A stretch of DNA of 64,000 bases from Firmicutes bacterium HGW-Firmicutes-2 (GTDB lineage Bacteria > Bacillota > Clostridia > Lachnospirales > Vallitaleaceae): contig PGZV01000021.1 in assembly GCA_002841495.1 (NCBI GenBank), positions 55,520 to 119,519 on the forward strand. The letters run 5' to 3'. Shown here one piece after another: positions 35,576 through 44,389 of the stretch (position 1 is the stretch's first letter; every line of letters starts with the position of its first letter). Below the pieces are notes generated by a model. The model saw only the letters and a list, made by a program, of their open reading frames with translations. It searched no databases and was not told the DNA's origin. Position numbers and translations under genes: made by a program.

Positions 35576-37163
35576 AGTGCTTATAGTGGATGATGAAAAA
35601 CCTGCAAGAGAATTGATTAAGCATATTATTGATTGGGATGGACTGGGTTTTGAGATTTGCGGAGAAGCAAAAAATGGTCGAGAAGCACTTGAGGGTTATC
35701 ATATGTTTGAACCGGATATTATTATCACGGACATACAAATGCCAATCATGAATGGCTTAGACTTAATTAAAGAAATTAGAAGCTTCGACCAAGAACAAAA
35801 ATTCATTGTCTTAAGTTGCCATGAAGAGTTTTCATTCGCCCGGGAAGCTTTTTTATTGAATGTTGAAGATTATTTGATCAAAGACTTACTGAGGGGAGAT
35901 GAACTCAACCATTTGTTACTTAGCATCGCAGAAAATAAGAATGAAAAAAAGATGAAACATATGGAAGACAAGCAACAACGTATGGTGGTGCATAATAAGG
36001 GATTGATTGAATACATAGCAAAGCAAGGAAGTAAAGAAGTACGTAACTTTATGGATATAGATAAAGGCTGCATGTATCGAATGGTTATAGTAGGTTTTGA
36101 TGATTATTATAAAAGCAATTTACCTAGCAAAGAATATGATCAAGAAGAAATGAAAAACAGCTTAATTTGCGCTTTAGAATCATTCAATCAAAAAGAAAAT
36201 CAGGACTTAATACATGCTTTTGCATATATGGGAAGTGGTAAAGCTATCGTAATCATACAAATTGCAAACAGTATGAATGAACATATTAAATTGCAAAGTA
36301 CAATGAATATTTTAAGCAGATTTAGAACATACTTTTCAAAAACAGATCAAACCCATACAATGACCATGGCCATCAGCAGAGATTTTAATGATTTGGACGG
36401 ATTTATGGAAAGATATAATGAAGCCTATCAGGCTTTAAAATACAGGCTTTTTTTGGGAAAAGGTAAAAATATTTTTTATAATACATCGATTCCAAGGCTT
36501 ACACAAATGTCAGAACAAGCATTAGAATCAAAAATTGAAAAAATAAAAGTTGCGGTAGAAGATTGCGATGTATGTAAGATGAAAGATCATATAAAAGATT
36601 TGTACAGAGAAAATCTTAAGGGATTTATGCAATATAATTTTCTAAAAGAAGTGAATGGTCAGATGTGTTATTTGTTATCGGATATGTGTTATCGGAATAA
36701 CATTACATACAAGGAGCTATTAGGATATAGCTATCTACCGGCCAATATGTTGGATGAAGTAGACACAGTAGATGAAATCATTCATTGGTTCCATGATTGT
36801 TTTGAAAGATTGATTCAGATTAAAATAGAGAACAACAAATACAGTAGACATATTCAGGATGCCATGAGATATGTGATTGACAACTATGACCAACCCATTT
36901 CGTTGAACGAGATCTCAGAAGCTTTAAATATACATAAAGTATATTTATCACGTATCTTTAAAGAAGAGACAGGTATCACCATATCCTCCTATATTCTAAA
37001 CCATAAGATCATGCAAGCTAAAAGACTCATTGAGGCAACAAATATGAAGATATATGAAATCGCTGAAACCACAGGATTTAGAAACGCACAACACTTTGTC
37101 GTGGCGTTCAAAAAAAATACAGGCATTACGCCCAAAGAGTTTAGAGATAAGAGAAGAAAATAG
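35562..37163 (+). CDS. YesN-type response regulator with AraC DNA-binding domain
   Basis: This protein has 533 residues. The receiver domain is at 1-122 (VLIVDDEKPARE; phospho-acceptor Asp in IIITDIQMPIMNG near 57). A middle region of about 300 residues has no clear motif. The C-terminal AraC/XylS domain is at about 435-533 (ISLNEISEALNIHKVYLSRIFKEETG and ETTGFRNAQHFVVAFKKNTGITPKEF). It overlaps the kinase gene by 14 bases. The likely target is the TRAP operon promoter just downstream. ATG 35553 and 35568 are alternative starts in the same frame. Confidence 0.9.
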   Translation: MGMYKVLIVDDEKPARELIKHIIDWDGLGFEICGEAKNGREALEGYHMFEPDIIITDIQMPIMNGLDLIKEIRSFDQEQKFIVLSCHEEFSFAREAFLLNVEDYLIKDLLRGDELNHLLLSIAENKNEKKMKHMEDKQQRMVVHNKGLIEYIAKQGSKEVRNFMDIDKGCMYRMVIVGFDDYYKSNLPSKEYDQEEMKNSLICALESFNQKENQDLIHAFAYMGSGKAIVIIQIANSMNEHIKLQSTMNILSRFRTYFSKTDQTHTMTMAISRDFNDLDGFMERYNEAYQALKYRLFLGKGKNIFYNTSIPRLTQMSEQALESKIEKIKVAVEDCDVCKMKDHIKDLYRENLKGFMQYNFLKEVNGQMCYLLSDMCYRNNITYKELLGYSYLPANMLDEVDTVDEIIHWFHDCFERLIQIKIENNKYSRHIQDAMRYVIDNYDQPISLNEISEALNIHKVYLSRIFKEETGITISSYILNHKIMQAKRLIEATNMKIYEIAETTGFRNAQHFVVAFKKNTGITPKEFRDKRRK

Positions 37164-37215
37164 TTAATAATCCATAATAAATATTAATCTAAGCAAATCA
37201 TTACAGAAAAAAAAT

Positions 37216-37224
37216 TGATATAAT
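37216..37224 (+). promoter_or_regulatory. Extended -10 promoter of the TRAP operon
   Basis: TGATATAAT lies about 30 bases before the ribosome site of dctP. The -35 region is a run of A with ATTACA upstream, weak by consensus, as expected for a promoter needing the AraC-type activator encoded upstream. Confidence 0.45.
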
Positions 37225-37255
37225 CTATTTATTAAATAATAGGGAGGAACAAAAA

Positions 37256-38332
37256 ATGAAGCAAGTAATGAAGAAAATGGCAACGCTATTGATGATTTTA
37301 TCTATTCTGGTTATGGCTTTTAGTGGTTGCACAAAAGCTGCTACAACGCCGGTTGTGGAATCAGATCCTGCTAGTGCCTCAGAGTCAGACTCTAATTCGG
37401 CAGCAGATGACTACAAATTGGTATTAAGACTAAGTCATGTCTTCGATCCCGATGAACAATTAACCAAATCCATGGATATTATTGCAGACAATATTCTTGA
37501 GAGAACCAATGGGGCTATCGAAATACAAACGTTTCCATCTGGACAGATTGCCACATACAAAGATGGCGTGGAACAAGTCGTCAGAGGTGCAAACTTTATC
37601 TCCGTTGAGGACCCATCCTACATTGGTGATTACGTTCCTGAATTTACCGCTTTAGTTGGGCCCATGTTATTTCATAATTATGATGAGTATGTAGAACTTG
37701 TTAGAACGGATATGGTCGAAGGTTGGAAAATGAAAGCAGAAGAAAAAGGCATAAAAATCCTTGCACTCGACTTTATTTTTGGTTTTAGAAGCGTCATTAC
37801 AGATAAAACAATTACAAAACCGGAAGATTTAAGAGGTATGAAAATTAGAACGCCCGGCAGTCAATTATTTATAGAAACACTAAATGCAATGGGAGCAACA
37901 GCTGTACCACTACCATGGGGTGAGACTTTTAGTGCTTTGGAACAAGGCGTTGTAGATGGTCTAGAAGGATCGGAATTTACTAATGCACAAACCAAAGTAT
38001 ATGAAACAGGCAAGAAAAACGTTGCATTGACCAATCACTTTTTGGGAACTTGTGGTTTCTATATTTCTGTAGATGTATGGAACAATATACCTGAAGAATA
38101 TAGAGTGATTATTGAAGAAGAAGTAGAACGAGAAGCCGAGCGCAGTATTGCATTACTAAAAGCGGAATACGAAGAAACCGTCAAAGAATTAGAAGCAAAC
38201 GGCGTTGTGTTTAACGAAGTTGATGTTGAAGCATTTACAGAAGCGACAAAGGGATTATTTGAAACTTTGCCTGGAGTAAACATTGAAATGTACAATCAAA
38301 TTCAAGATGAGCTTAAAAAAATAAGAAATTAA
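37256..38332 (+). CDS. dctP: TRAP transporter substrate-binding lipoprotein (DctP family)
   Basis: This 358-residue lipoprotein has a signal ending at Cys25 (AFSGC) followed by a Ser/Asp-rich linker. The DctP fold begins LRLSHVFDPDEQLTKSMD, with IEIQTFPSGQIATYKDGVEQV, and includes DLRGMKIRTPGSQLFIETL with the arginine that in this family contacts the ligand carboxylate. The motif WGETFSALEQGVVDGLEG is also typical. It captures the ligand for the dctQM permease encoded next. The conserved arginine suggests an acidic ligand; the neighbours (a phosphodiesterase and phosphate genes) hint at an organic phosphate or an acid derived from one. Confidence 0.92.
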   Translation: MKQVMKKMATLLMILSILVMAFSGCTKAATTPVVESDPASASESDSNSAADDYKLVLRLSHVFDPDEQLTKSMDIIADNILERTNGAIEIQTFPSGQIATYKDGVEQVVRGANFISVEDPSYIGDYVPEFTALVGPMLFHNYDEYVELVRTDMVEGWKMKAEEKGIKILALDFIFGFRSVITDKTITKPEDLRGMKIRTPGSQLFIETLNAMGATAVPLPWGETFSALEQGVVDGLEGSEFTNAQTKVYETGKKNVALTNHFLGTCGFYISVDVWNNIPEEYRVIIEEEVEREAERSIALLKAEYEETVKELEANGVVFNEVDVEAFTEATKGLFETLPGVNIEMYNQIQDELKKIRN

Positions 38333-38343
38333 GTAGAAGTCAT

Positions 38344-38388
38344 AAAAACTCTCTTGTTGTATCGTAATAGTATGCAAGGGAGTTTTTT
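38344..38388 (+). terminator. Terminator between dctP and dctQ
   Basis: AAAAACTC-CTTG (38344-38356) pairs with CAAG-GAGTTTTTT (38375-38388), each arm with one unpaired base. It ends 33 bases before the likely dctQ start. Partial termination here would make more binding protein than permease. Confidence 0.65.
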
Positions 38389-38421
38389 ATGACCAAAATT
38401 GACAGGAGGATGAGTCATAAA

Positions 38422-38907
38422 ATGAAGACGCTTAAACATATTTTTAGCAATATTGAAGAAATCATCAGTGGCTTTTGTATTTGTTTAACCGTTACCATTG
38501 TTATTGCAAATGTAGTCCTTAGATATTTTTTCAATACAAGCTTGTACTGGGCAGAAGAAGTTGCGACAATGAGTTTCGTATGGAGCGTTTTTGTCGGTGC
38601 CAGTGCAACTTACAAACATAGAATGAATATCGGTATTGATTTTCTCATAAAAAAAGGCAATAAAAAATTCAGAGAGGTTGTCAAGTTCATAGTAAATATC
38701 ATGTTGTTGGTGATTACCTCCTATATCTTCTATTTAAGTATTATTTTCACGAGACTATCCGCTATTAAACCAACCGCTGTTTTAGGTATATCTTCGATGT
38801 ATGTTAATTCTGCATTAGCTGTTGGCTTTGGCCTGATGACAATCCATTCTGTGAGATTTTTGTACAAGGATCTAAGAGAAGCAATGATGACAAGGGAGGG
38901 TTTATAG
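38422..38907 (+). CDS. dctQ: TRAP transporter small permease (DctQ family)
   Basis: This 161-residue protein has four membrane helices and the DctQ pattern ANVVLRYFFNTSLYWAEEVA, then SFVWSVFVGASATYKHRMNIGIDF. It pairs with DctM. ATG 38422 is preferred: GGAGG (38405-38409) lies 12 bases upstream, whereas ATG 38389 and 38410 are too close to or inside the terminator/ribosome site. The stop directly precedes the dctM start. Confidence 0.88.
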   Translation: MKTLKHIFSNIEEIISGFCICLTVTIVIANVVLRYFFNTSLYWAEEVATMSFVWSVFVGASATYKHRMNIGIDFLIKKGNKKFREVVKFIVNIMLLVITSYIFYLSIIFTRLSAIKPTAVLGISSMYVNSALAVGFGLMTIHSVRFLYKDLREAMMTREGL

Positions 38908-40188
38908 ATGGCGTATTTACCAATTGTTCTAGTCTTAGTTCTGTATTTTTCAAGCATTCCCATAGCCTTTGCGTTGTTGGCTGCAGCACTATTATATTTT
39001 GGGTTCATTAATGTGGGTATGCCGACAGATTTAATTCTTCAAAAATTTGTATCAGGAACCGGTTCATTTCCATTATTAGCCATTCCTTTCTTTATTATGG
39101 CAGGTTCTATTATGAATTACTCCGGTATCAGCAATAAACTTATGAGCTTTGCAGAAGTATTAACCGGACATATGACAGGTGGATTGGCTCAAGTGAATGT
39201 TGTCCTCAGTACATTAATGGGTGGGATATCAGGTTCAGCCAATGCGGATGCGGCGATGCAGTCAAAAATGTTGGTTCCTGAGATGGAGAAAAGAGGCTAC
39301 AGTCGGGCATTTTCAGCAGCGATTACAGCATCATCTTCAGCCATATCTCCGGTTATCCCACCAGGTATAGACTTAATTATATACGCACTCATAGCAAATG
39401 TCTCAGTAGCGAAAATGTTTGCGGCAGGCTACATGCCTGGCTTAATCATGTGTAGTTGTCTCATGATAACGGTTGGCTTTATATCCAAGAAAAGAAAATA
39501 CTTGCCGACTAGAGAAAAAAGAGCCACACTTATTGAAATATTAAAACAACTTAAGGAATCCATCTGGTCATTGTTATTACCATTTGGTGTTATTCTGGGA
39601 TTAAGATTTGGCATGTTTACGCCAACAGAAGCTGGAGCAATAGCAGTCCTTATAACGATTTTAATAGGATTTTTTGTTTATAAAGAACTAAAAATTTCTC
39701 ACTTTAAGGCCATTATCAAAGATACTATTTATGGCTCAGGTACAGTCGTTTTAATCATTGTTTCTGCTTCCGTCTTTGGTTATTATATGAGTTGGGAAAG
39801 GATTCCACAGGCCATTTCAAATGGTTTAATGGGACTCACAACAGATAAATGGGTTATGTTGCTTATCATTAATCTTTTGCTTTTAGTCATGGGTATGTTT
39901 CTAGAAGGTGGCGCAGCACTCATCATAATTGCACCTTTGGTGGTACCGGTTATCGTAGGTCTTGGCGTTGATCCTGTTCATTTTGGTGCAATAGCCATTG
40001 TTAATATAATGATCGGAGGCGTTACACCACCTTTTGGTTCAATGATGTTTACAACATGCTCGATAACAAAAACACCGGTGAATGAGTTTGTGAAGGAAAG
40101 TCTACCTCTGATTGGAGCGCTAATTGTTGCTTTAATAATAGTCACATTCTTCCCTGCATTAATATTATTCCTACCAAATCTTATGTAA
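38908..40188 (+). CDS. dctM: TRAP transporter large permease (DctM family)
   Basis: This 426-residue protein has about twelve helices. DctM features are FVSGTGSFPLLAIPFFIMAGSIM near the start, the GGISGSANADAAM loop, SSSAISPVIPPGIDLIIYA, and FLEGGAALIIIAPLVVPV with GGVTPPFGSMMFTTCSI near the end. It carries the Na+- or H+-coupled transport path of the TRAP system. AAGGGAGGG precedes the ATG. Confidence 0.93.
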   Translation: MAYLPIVLVLVLYFSSIPIAFALLAAALLYFGFINVGMPTDLILQKFVSGTGSFPLLAIPFFIMAGSIMNYSGISNKLMSFAEVLTGHMTGGLAQVNVVLSTLMGGISGSANADAAMQSKMLVPEMEKRGYSRAFSAAITASSSAISPVIPPGIDLIIYALIANVSVAKMFAAGYMPGLIMCSCLMITVGFISKKRKYLPTREKRATLIEILKQLKESIWSLLLPFGVILGLRFGMFTPTEAGAIAVLITILIGFFVYKELKISHFKAIIKDTIYGSGTVVLIIVSASVFGYYMSWERIPQAISNGLMGLTTDKWVMLLIINLLLLVMGMFLEGGAALIIIAPLVVPVIVGLGVDPVHFGAIAIVNIMIGGVTPPFGSMMFTTCSITKTPVNEFVKESLPLIGALIVALIIVTFFPALILFLPNLM

Positions 40189-40203
40189 ATCTAGGAGGTT
40201 AAT

Positions 40204-40920
40204 ATGGAGATAATTGCACATAGAGGGGCTTCGGGCTATGCGCCTGAAAATACATTGGCGTCTTTTATTAAGGCGGTCGAAATGGGAGCAAAAGCCATAG
40301 AGTTTGATGTACAAATGACAAAAGATGAAGAAATCGTAGTCATTCATGACTATAAATTGAACAGAACAACAGATGGCAAGGGTTATATAATGAACAAAAC
40401 TCTTGAAGAAATCAAAAGATGCGATGCAGGAAGTTGGTTCTCTGAAGCATTCATGGGAGAAGCAGTACCTTTATTAACGGAAGTGCTAGAGATGATACCA
40501 AAAGATATTACCCTTCATGTTGAAATAAAGAAGGCAGTGTTTGAAAAAAGAGCAGTGGAGAAAAAAATAGTTGAGATTTTAAAGTCTTCAAATAGACTGA
40601 GTCAATCAGTGATTTCTTCATTTGATCATTATTGTATTGAACAAGTTCACAGGGAAGTGCAGGTTAAGACAGGTGCTCTTATTGATGCTAAGATTATTAA
40701 ACCCGTTGATTATTTAATATCTAGAGGGATTAACAATTACAGCCTGAACCTAGGGTTTGAATTTGTTGATGCTGCCCTAATTGAAGAAGCCCACAATAAT
40801 GGATTAAAAGTATTATCATATACAGTCAATGAACGAAGTATTGCAAAAATGTTTGAGGAAATGGGCGTAGATGGCATATTCACAAATTATCCGGATATTA
40901 TGTCTTGGGACGAACCTTAA
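40204..40920 (+). CDS. Glycerophosphodiester phosphodiesterase (GDPD/UgpQ family)
   Basis: This 238-residue TIM-barrel hydrolase has all main family motifs: IIAHRGASGYAPENTLASF (catalytic His and the metal-site Glu), AIEFDVQMTKDEEIVVIHDYKLNRTT (second metal pair and catalytic His) and LHVEIKK. It cleaves glycerophosphodiesters to sn-glycerol 3-phosphate and an alcohol. It has no signal peptide, so it acts inside the cell, presumably on what the TRAP transporter brings in. AGGAGG is close upstream, and the gene is 15 bases after dctM. Confidence 0.92.
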   Translation: MEIIAHRGASGYAPENTLASFIKAVEMGAKAIEFDVQMTKDEEIVVIHDYKLNRTTDGKGYIMNKTLEEIKRCDAGSWFSEAFMGEAVPLLTEVLEMIPKDITLHVEIKKAVFEKRAVEKKIVEILKSSNRLSQSVISSFDHYCIEQVHREVQVKTGALIDAKIIKPVDYLISRGINNYSLNLGFEFVDAALIEEAHNNGLKVLSYTVNERSIAKMFEEMGVDGIFTNYPDIMSWDEP

Positions 40921-40951
40921 TCCTAATCCTAACAAAAAAGGAGAAAGATCA

Positions 40952-41605
40952 ATGAAAGATATTTTTCTTGATAGAAATAAAGAGCTCGAAAATGAAATAG
41001 AAGAATATTTATGTTGCCTGCACAACGGTGCAATGATTTTCTATGAAGGTATTAAGGACTATATACATAAAAATGACAAGCGATTCAAAGAAAGAGTCAG
41101 AGCTGTCATAGAACACGAGAAAGAAGCAGATGGACACCTTAAGAATCTTAAATTCACCTTATATCGTTACAATCTAATTCCGGATTTGAGTGCAGATATT
41201 CTTGAGTTGATGGATGCAATGGATGATATCAGCGATGTATCAAAACAAGTCTTACTGGATTTAGATATAGAAAGACCTTATATGGAAGATGAATTTTCAG
41301 AGGATTTCATTGAGATTGCGAAAATATCATTAAAAGCGGTAGAAGCACTCATGGGTGGCGTAAGATTATTCTTCACTCATGTAAAAACCATAGACGATTA
41401 TATAAGCAAGGTATACTTTTATGAATCAGAAGTGGATAAGCTCGAAGAAGTCCTTAAAACAAAAATATTTCAGAACAGTGAAACATTAGACCTCAGTCAA
41501 AAGATGCATCTCAGTTATTTTGTGAAAAAAACAGCGGCTCTATCCGATATTGCCGAACAAATGGCCATAAAGCTTTCAGTCTTCAAATTCAAGAGAGGTA
41601 TCTAG
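40952..41605 (+). CDS. DUF47/PhoU-like phosphate transport accessory protein
   Basis: This 217-residue all-helical protein belongs to the DUF47 family (PhoU-like, TIGR00153), with helices such as RVRAVIEHEKEADGHLKNLKF and LELMDAMDDISDVSKQVL that carry the acidic metal-binding pattern of the family. Such proteins are typically encoded beside PiT transporters, as here, and are thought to regulate them. ATG 40952 has AAAAGGAGA upstream; the frame extends back into the GDPD gene without a ribosome site. Confidence 0.88.
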   Translation: MKDIFLDRNKELENEIEEYLCCLHNGAMIFYEGIKDYIHKNDKRFKERVRAVIEHEKEADGHLKNLKFTLYRYNLIPDLSADILELMDAMDDISDVSKQVLLDLDIERPYMEDEFSEDFIEIAKISLKAVEALMGGVRLFFTHVKTIDDYISKVYFYESEVDKLEEVLKTKIFQNSETLDLSQKMHLSYFVKKTAALSDIAEQMAIKLSVFKFKRGI

Positions 41606-41640
41606 ATACGTATAAACCATAATTAAGAGGTGAGATTTGC

Positions 41641-42699
41641 ATGCAAGGTTCAGCAATATCAATTATTTTTTTATCAGCAGGCGTTTTTATGGGCTGGTCC
41701 TTAGGGGGAAATGATGCTGCAAACATATTTGGGACAGCTGTAGGAACAAGGATGGTGAAGTTTAGGACAGCTGCAATAATATGTAGTATCTTTGTAACCA
41801 TCGGTGCAGTCGTAAGTGGTGCAGGTGCATCACATACTCTTGGATCATTAGGCGCTATTAATGCCATAGGAGGTGCATTTGCTGTCTCTGCTTCAGCCGC
41901 AGCAACAGTCATGTTCATGACAAGTAAAGGGTTACCGGTATCAACCTCTCAAGCAATTGTAGGCGCAATCATCGGATGGAACTTTTTTGCTGGCATAAAA
42001 ACGGATTTTTCCGTATTGCAAAAAATAGCCGCCACATGGGTTTTTACGCCTATACTAGCAGCACTGTTTGGAATGATTTTTTACTGGATTGTAAAAAAGG
42101 GACTAGACAACACAAAAATTCATATCGTAAAGCTTTATAAATACACCAGAATCGCCTTATTAGTATCAGGCGCCTTTGGTGCCTACAGCTTAGGTGCCAA
42201 CAATATTGCAAATGTAATGGGTGTTTTTATGAATGTATCCCCTTTTGAAACCATACATTTAGGGTTAGGTTTTAGCTTGACTGGAACGCAACAGTTATTT
42301 TTACTTGGAGGTATCGCCATATCAATCGGTGTATTTACTTACTCAAAAAAAGTTATGATGACCGTTGGTGCAAGTATATTTAAGTTATCACCAATAAGTG
42401 CTTGTATTGTAGTCCTTGCAACTTCAACGGTATTATTCTTATTTTCATCAGAAAGTCTATATATTTGGTTGACTTCTAGGGGATTACCGGCTTTTCCACT
42501 GGTGCCAGTCTCACAATCACAAGCTGTCGTAGGTGCGATTATTGGAATAGGTATATCCAAAGGAGGTAAAAATATTAATCTGAAGCAACTTGGTAGAATA
42601 GGTATAGGATGGGTACTAACCCCATTATTTTCAATGTTCATCTCCTTTTTAGCCCTAATTATTATGCAAAACGTTTTCCAGCAAACAGTGGTCCTATAA
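41641..42699 (+). CDS. PiT-family inorganic phosphate transporter
   Basis: This 352-residue protein has about ten helices and the two PiT signature repeats: GGNDAANIFGTAVGTRMV near residue 20 and LGANNIANVMGVF near 185, plus PVSTSQAIVGAIIGW and PVSQSQAVVGAIIGIG. PiT carriers exchange Pi with H+ or Na+ in either direction. Behind a GDPD and TRAP genes it may handle phosphate freed from an imported organic phosphate. AGAGGTGAG precedes the ATG. Confidence 0.92.
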   Translation: MQGSAISIIFLSAGVFMGWSLGGNDAANIFGTAVGTRMVKFRTAAIICSIFVTIGAVVSGAGASHTLGSLGAINAIGGAFAVSASAAATVMFMTSKGLPVSTSQAIVGAIIGWNFFAGIKTDFSVLQKIAATWVFTPILAALFGMIFYWIVKKGLDNTKIHIVKLYKYTRIALLVSGAFGAYSLGANNIANVMGVFMNVSPFETIHLGLGFSLTGTQQLFLLGGIAISIGVFTYSKKVMMTVGASIFKLSPISACIVVLATSTVLFLFSSESLYIWLTSRGLPAFPLVPVSQSQAVVGAIIGIGISKGGKNINLKQLGRIGIGWVLTPLFSMFISFLALIIMQNVFQQTVVL

Positions 42700-42720
42700 T
42701 AACACTCCCAAATAATTTAT

Positions 42721-42771
42721 AAAAAAGCATCGAACCCTTAACCATATTGGTTAAGGGTTCGATGCTTTTTT
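42721..42771 (+). terminator. Strong terminator of the TRAP-PiT operon
   Basis: A 23-base perfect stem (42721-42743 with 42749-42771) with a 5-base loop and terminal T run. It can work in both directions. Confidence 0.9.
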
Positions 42772-42808
42772 ATACTCAAGGAGGTGTCCAGCAAAGCTGG
42801 CCACTTGC

Positions 42809-42857
42809 AAGTCATACTTTAGTATTCAGCCCAAAAGCGCGGCAGAATACGTCAAAG
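42809..42857 (+). repeat. Dispersed 49-base repeat, copy 2
   Basis: It matches 15028-15076 at 47 of 49 positions and again lies at a gene end. Flanking CTTGCAAG and CTTGTAAG could close an outer stem with one G-T pair. A small hairpin CCAGC-AAA-GCTGG precedes it at 42788-42800. Confidence 0.6.
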
Positions 42858-42886
42858 TCAGACAGCAAATTCTTGTAAGTGAAACA

Positions 42887-44389
42887 TTAAAAAATCTTAA
42901 GCCCATCCTCAAATCCAAACACATTATAAGGAACTTCGAAATAGTCAGAGTAGAAGTTGTTGCTCGTAGGATTATGGGCCTGGACCGTGATTTGAAGATG
43001 AGTCTCACTGATACCAAAAGACAAGGTCGAGTCGTCATAGTCTAATTCTTTACCAAGATGTTGATTAATAGCGGTTTTGTAGTCGTAGCCATCAACAAAA
43101 ATATCAGATAGCGTCATAATATGACCGGACGCATCCAGAACATCATAGGAGGAGATTGAACCATCGATTCCCGGACCGTAGAAATAGATATAATAGTTAA
43201 CATTGGTATAAGGGCCAACCTTGAGCTGGTATGAATGTAGATTAGCCTGTTCTAGGGGTTGGTTTTTATGATACTCAAGAACGGTAGATTTATGATTATC
43301 AAAGGCATTATCTAGAAGTGACTTTACAACATCGGTTGCACCTACAGGATAAGTATATTCAATATAGAACTGTATACCGTCTTCTACATAATTTTTTGTT
43401 TGGTAGTCAGCATGATTGGCATCATAACTGGTTATAAACCGCTTGACCCCATCATCTTTGACAAAAAGATCGTCATCATGATAGAACCTTTTGTTGATGG
43501 CAATATTACCAAGGCTACTTCCTAGAGGGATTGAAAAGGTATGAGCGTTGTAACCGATATTAAAAGCTGGTGTCTCATGATCTAGGATAAGGTGAAGGCT
43601 ATCATAAGCCAAATAGAACTTTTGTGTCGGTAAAAAACCTTTGAAGGGTGCGATCAATTCTAAGTTAGACCCATAGAAATCTTCAGCATCGGCCAGTAAT
43701 TGTTGTCGCCTAACCTCGCTGAGTGCAGCATCGTTTAGGATAGCAAGACCATCCGTATCGTTGGTAAAAATATCCATTAGAAGAAGTTCTTCTCCGGTAT
43801 TCAGATCAAAAGTCAAGCCATCTACTAAATTATAATAAGAGGGTATAGAATCTGAATCTCCCTTATGCTCAGCAGAAAGTCTAAGGAGAACAGAGAGCAC
43901 ATGATTGCTGTTGAATTGGTGCGACACCTCCAGATAATAATACTGAAGTTCTCCTTTGGCACTGGGATTGGTGGCATAACCTCTAAAAGGCGGCATAAAA
44001 CCTTCTTCTATATAGGGTAAATAAGAACGGTATAAATCATAGATGGCTGTATTGATCTTATCTTCAACAGTTTGATCCTTAAGTCCCGAGATCTGAAAAT
44101 AACTTTTGTAGAATCGATCAAGTGATTTTTCTTCAATATAATCAAACTCAAGCGGATTATCGGTTACAAAATAAACATCACAAGGGGTGTTTATTACCTT
44201 ACCCAAAGGCGATCGTAGTATTTCTATGGATGTTTCTTCTTGGTTCAGGACGGGATCCGTTTCACCTGGTTCCATTACTATGTCATCACTAGGATCTGAA
44301 TTTTCCGTGCAACCGACTAAGCTGAAGGTAAGTAATAGTAGGAGGCTAAGTATAAGATATTTAACAGAAAAGCTATTGTAACGGAACAT
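42887..44389 (-). CDS. Lipoprotein with DUF3298-like region
   Basis: This 500-residue lipoprotein has its signal ending at Cys27 (TFSLVGC). It contains two related stretches, LVDGLTFDLNTGEELLLMDIF near residue 210 and DASGHIMTLSDIFVDGYDYKTAINQHL near 435, that resemble the C-terminal pattern of DUF3298 as seen in PdaC-like proteins. The function is not established. ATG 44389 follows AAGGAGACC on the minus strand and overlaps the end of the upstream PstS-like gene by 17 bases, so the two are one operon and probably translationally coupled. Confidence 0.75.
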   Translation of the reverse strand: MFRYNSFSVKYLILSLLLLLTFSLVGCTENSDPSDDIVMEPGETDPVLNQEETSIEILRSPLGKVINTPCDVYFVTDNPLEFDYIEEKSLDRFYKSYFQISGLKDQTVEDKINTAIYDLYRSYLPYIEEGFMPPFRGYATNPSAKGELQYYYLEVSHQFNSNHVLSVLLRLSAEHKGDSDSIPSYYNLVDGLTFDLNTGEELLLMDIFTNDTDGLAILNDAALSEVRRQQLLADAEDFYGSNLELIAPFKGFLPTQKFYLAYDSLHLILDHETPAFNIGYNAHTFSIPLGSSLGNIAINKRFYHDDDLFVKDDGVKRFITSYDANHADYQTKNYVEDGIQFYIEYTYPVGATDVVKSLLDNAFDNHKSTVLEYHKNQPLEQANLHSYQLKVGPYTNVNYYIYFYGPGIDGSISSYDVLDASGHIMTLSDIFVDGYDYKTAINQHLGKELDYDDSTLSFGISETHLQITVQAHNPTSNNFYSDYFEVPYNVFGFEDGLKIF

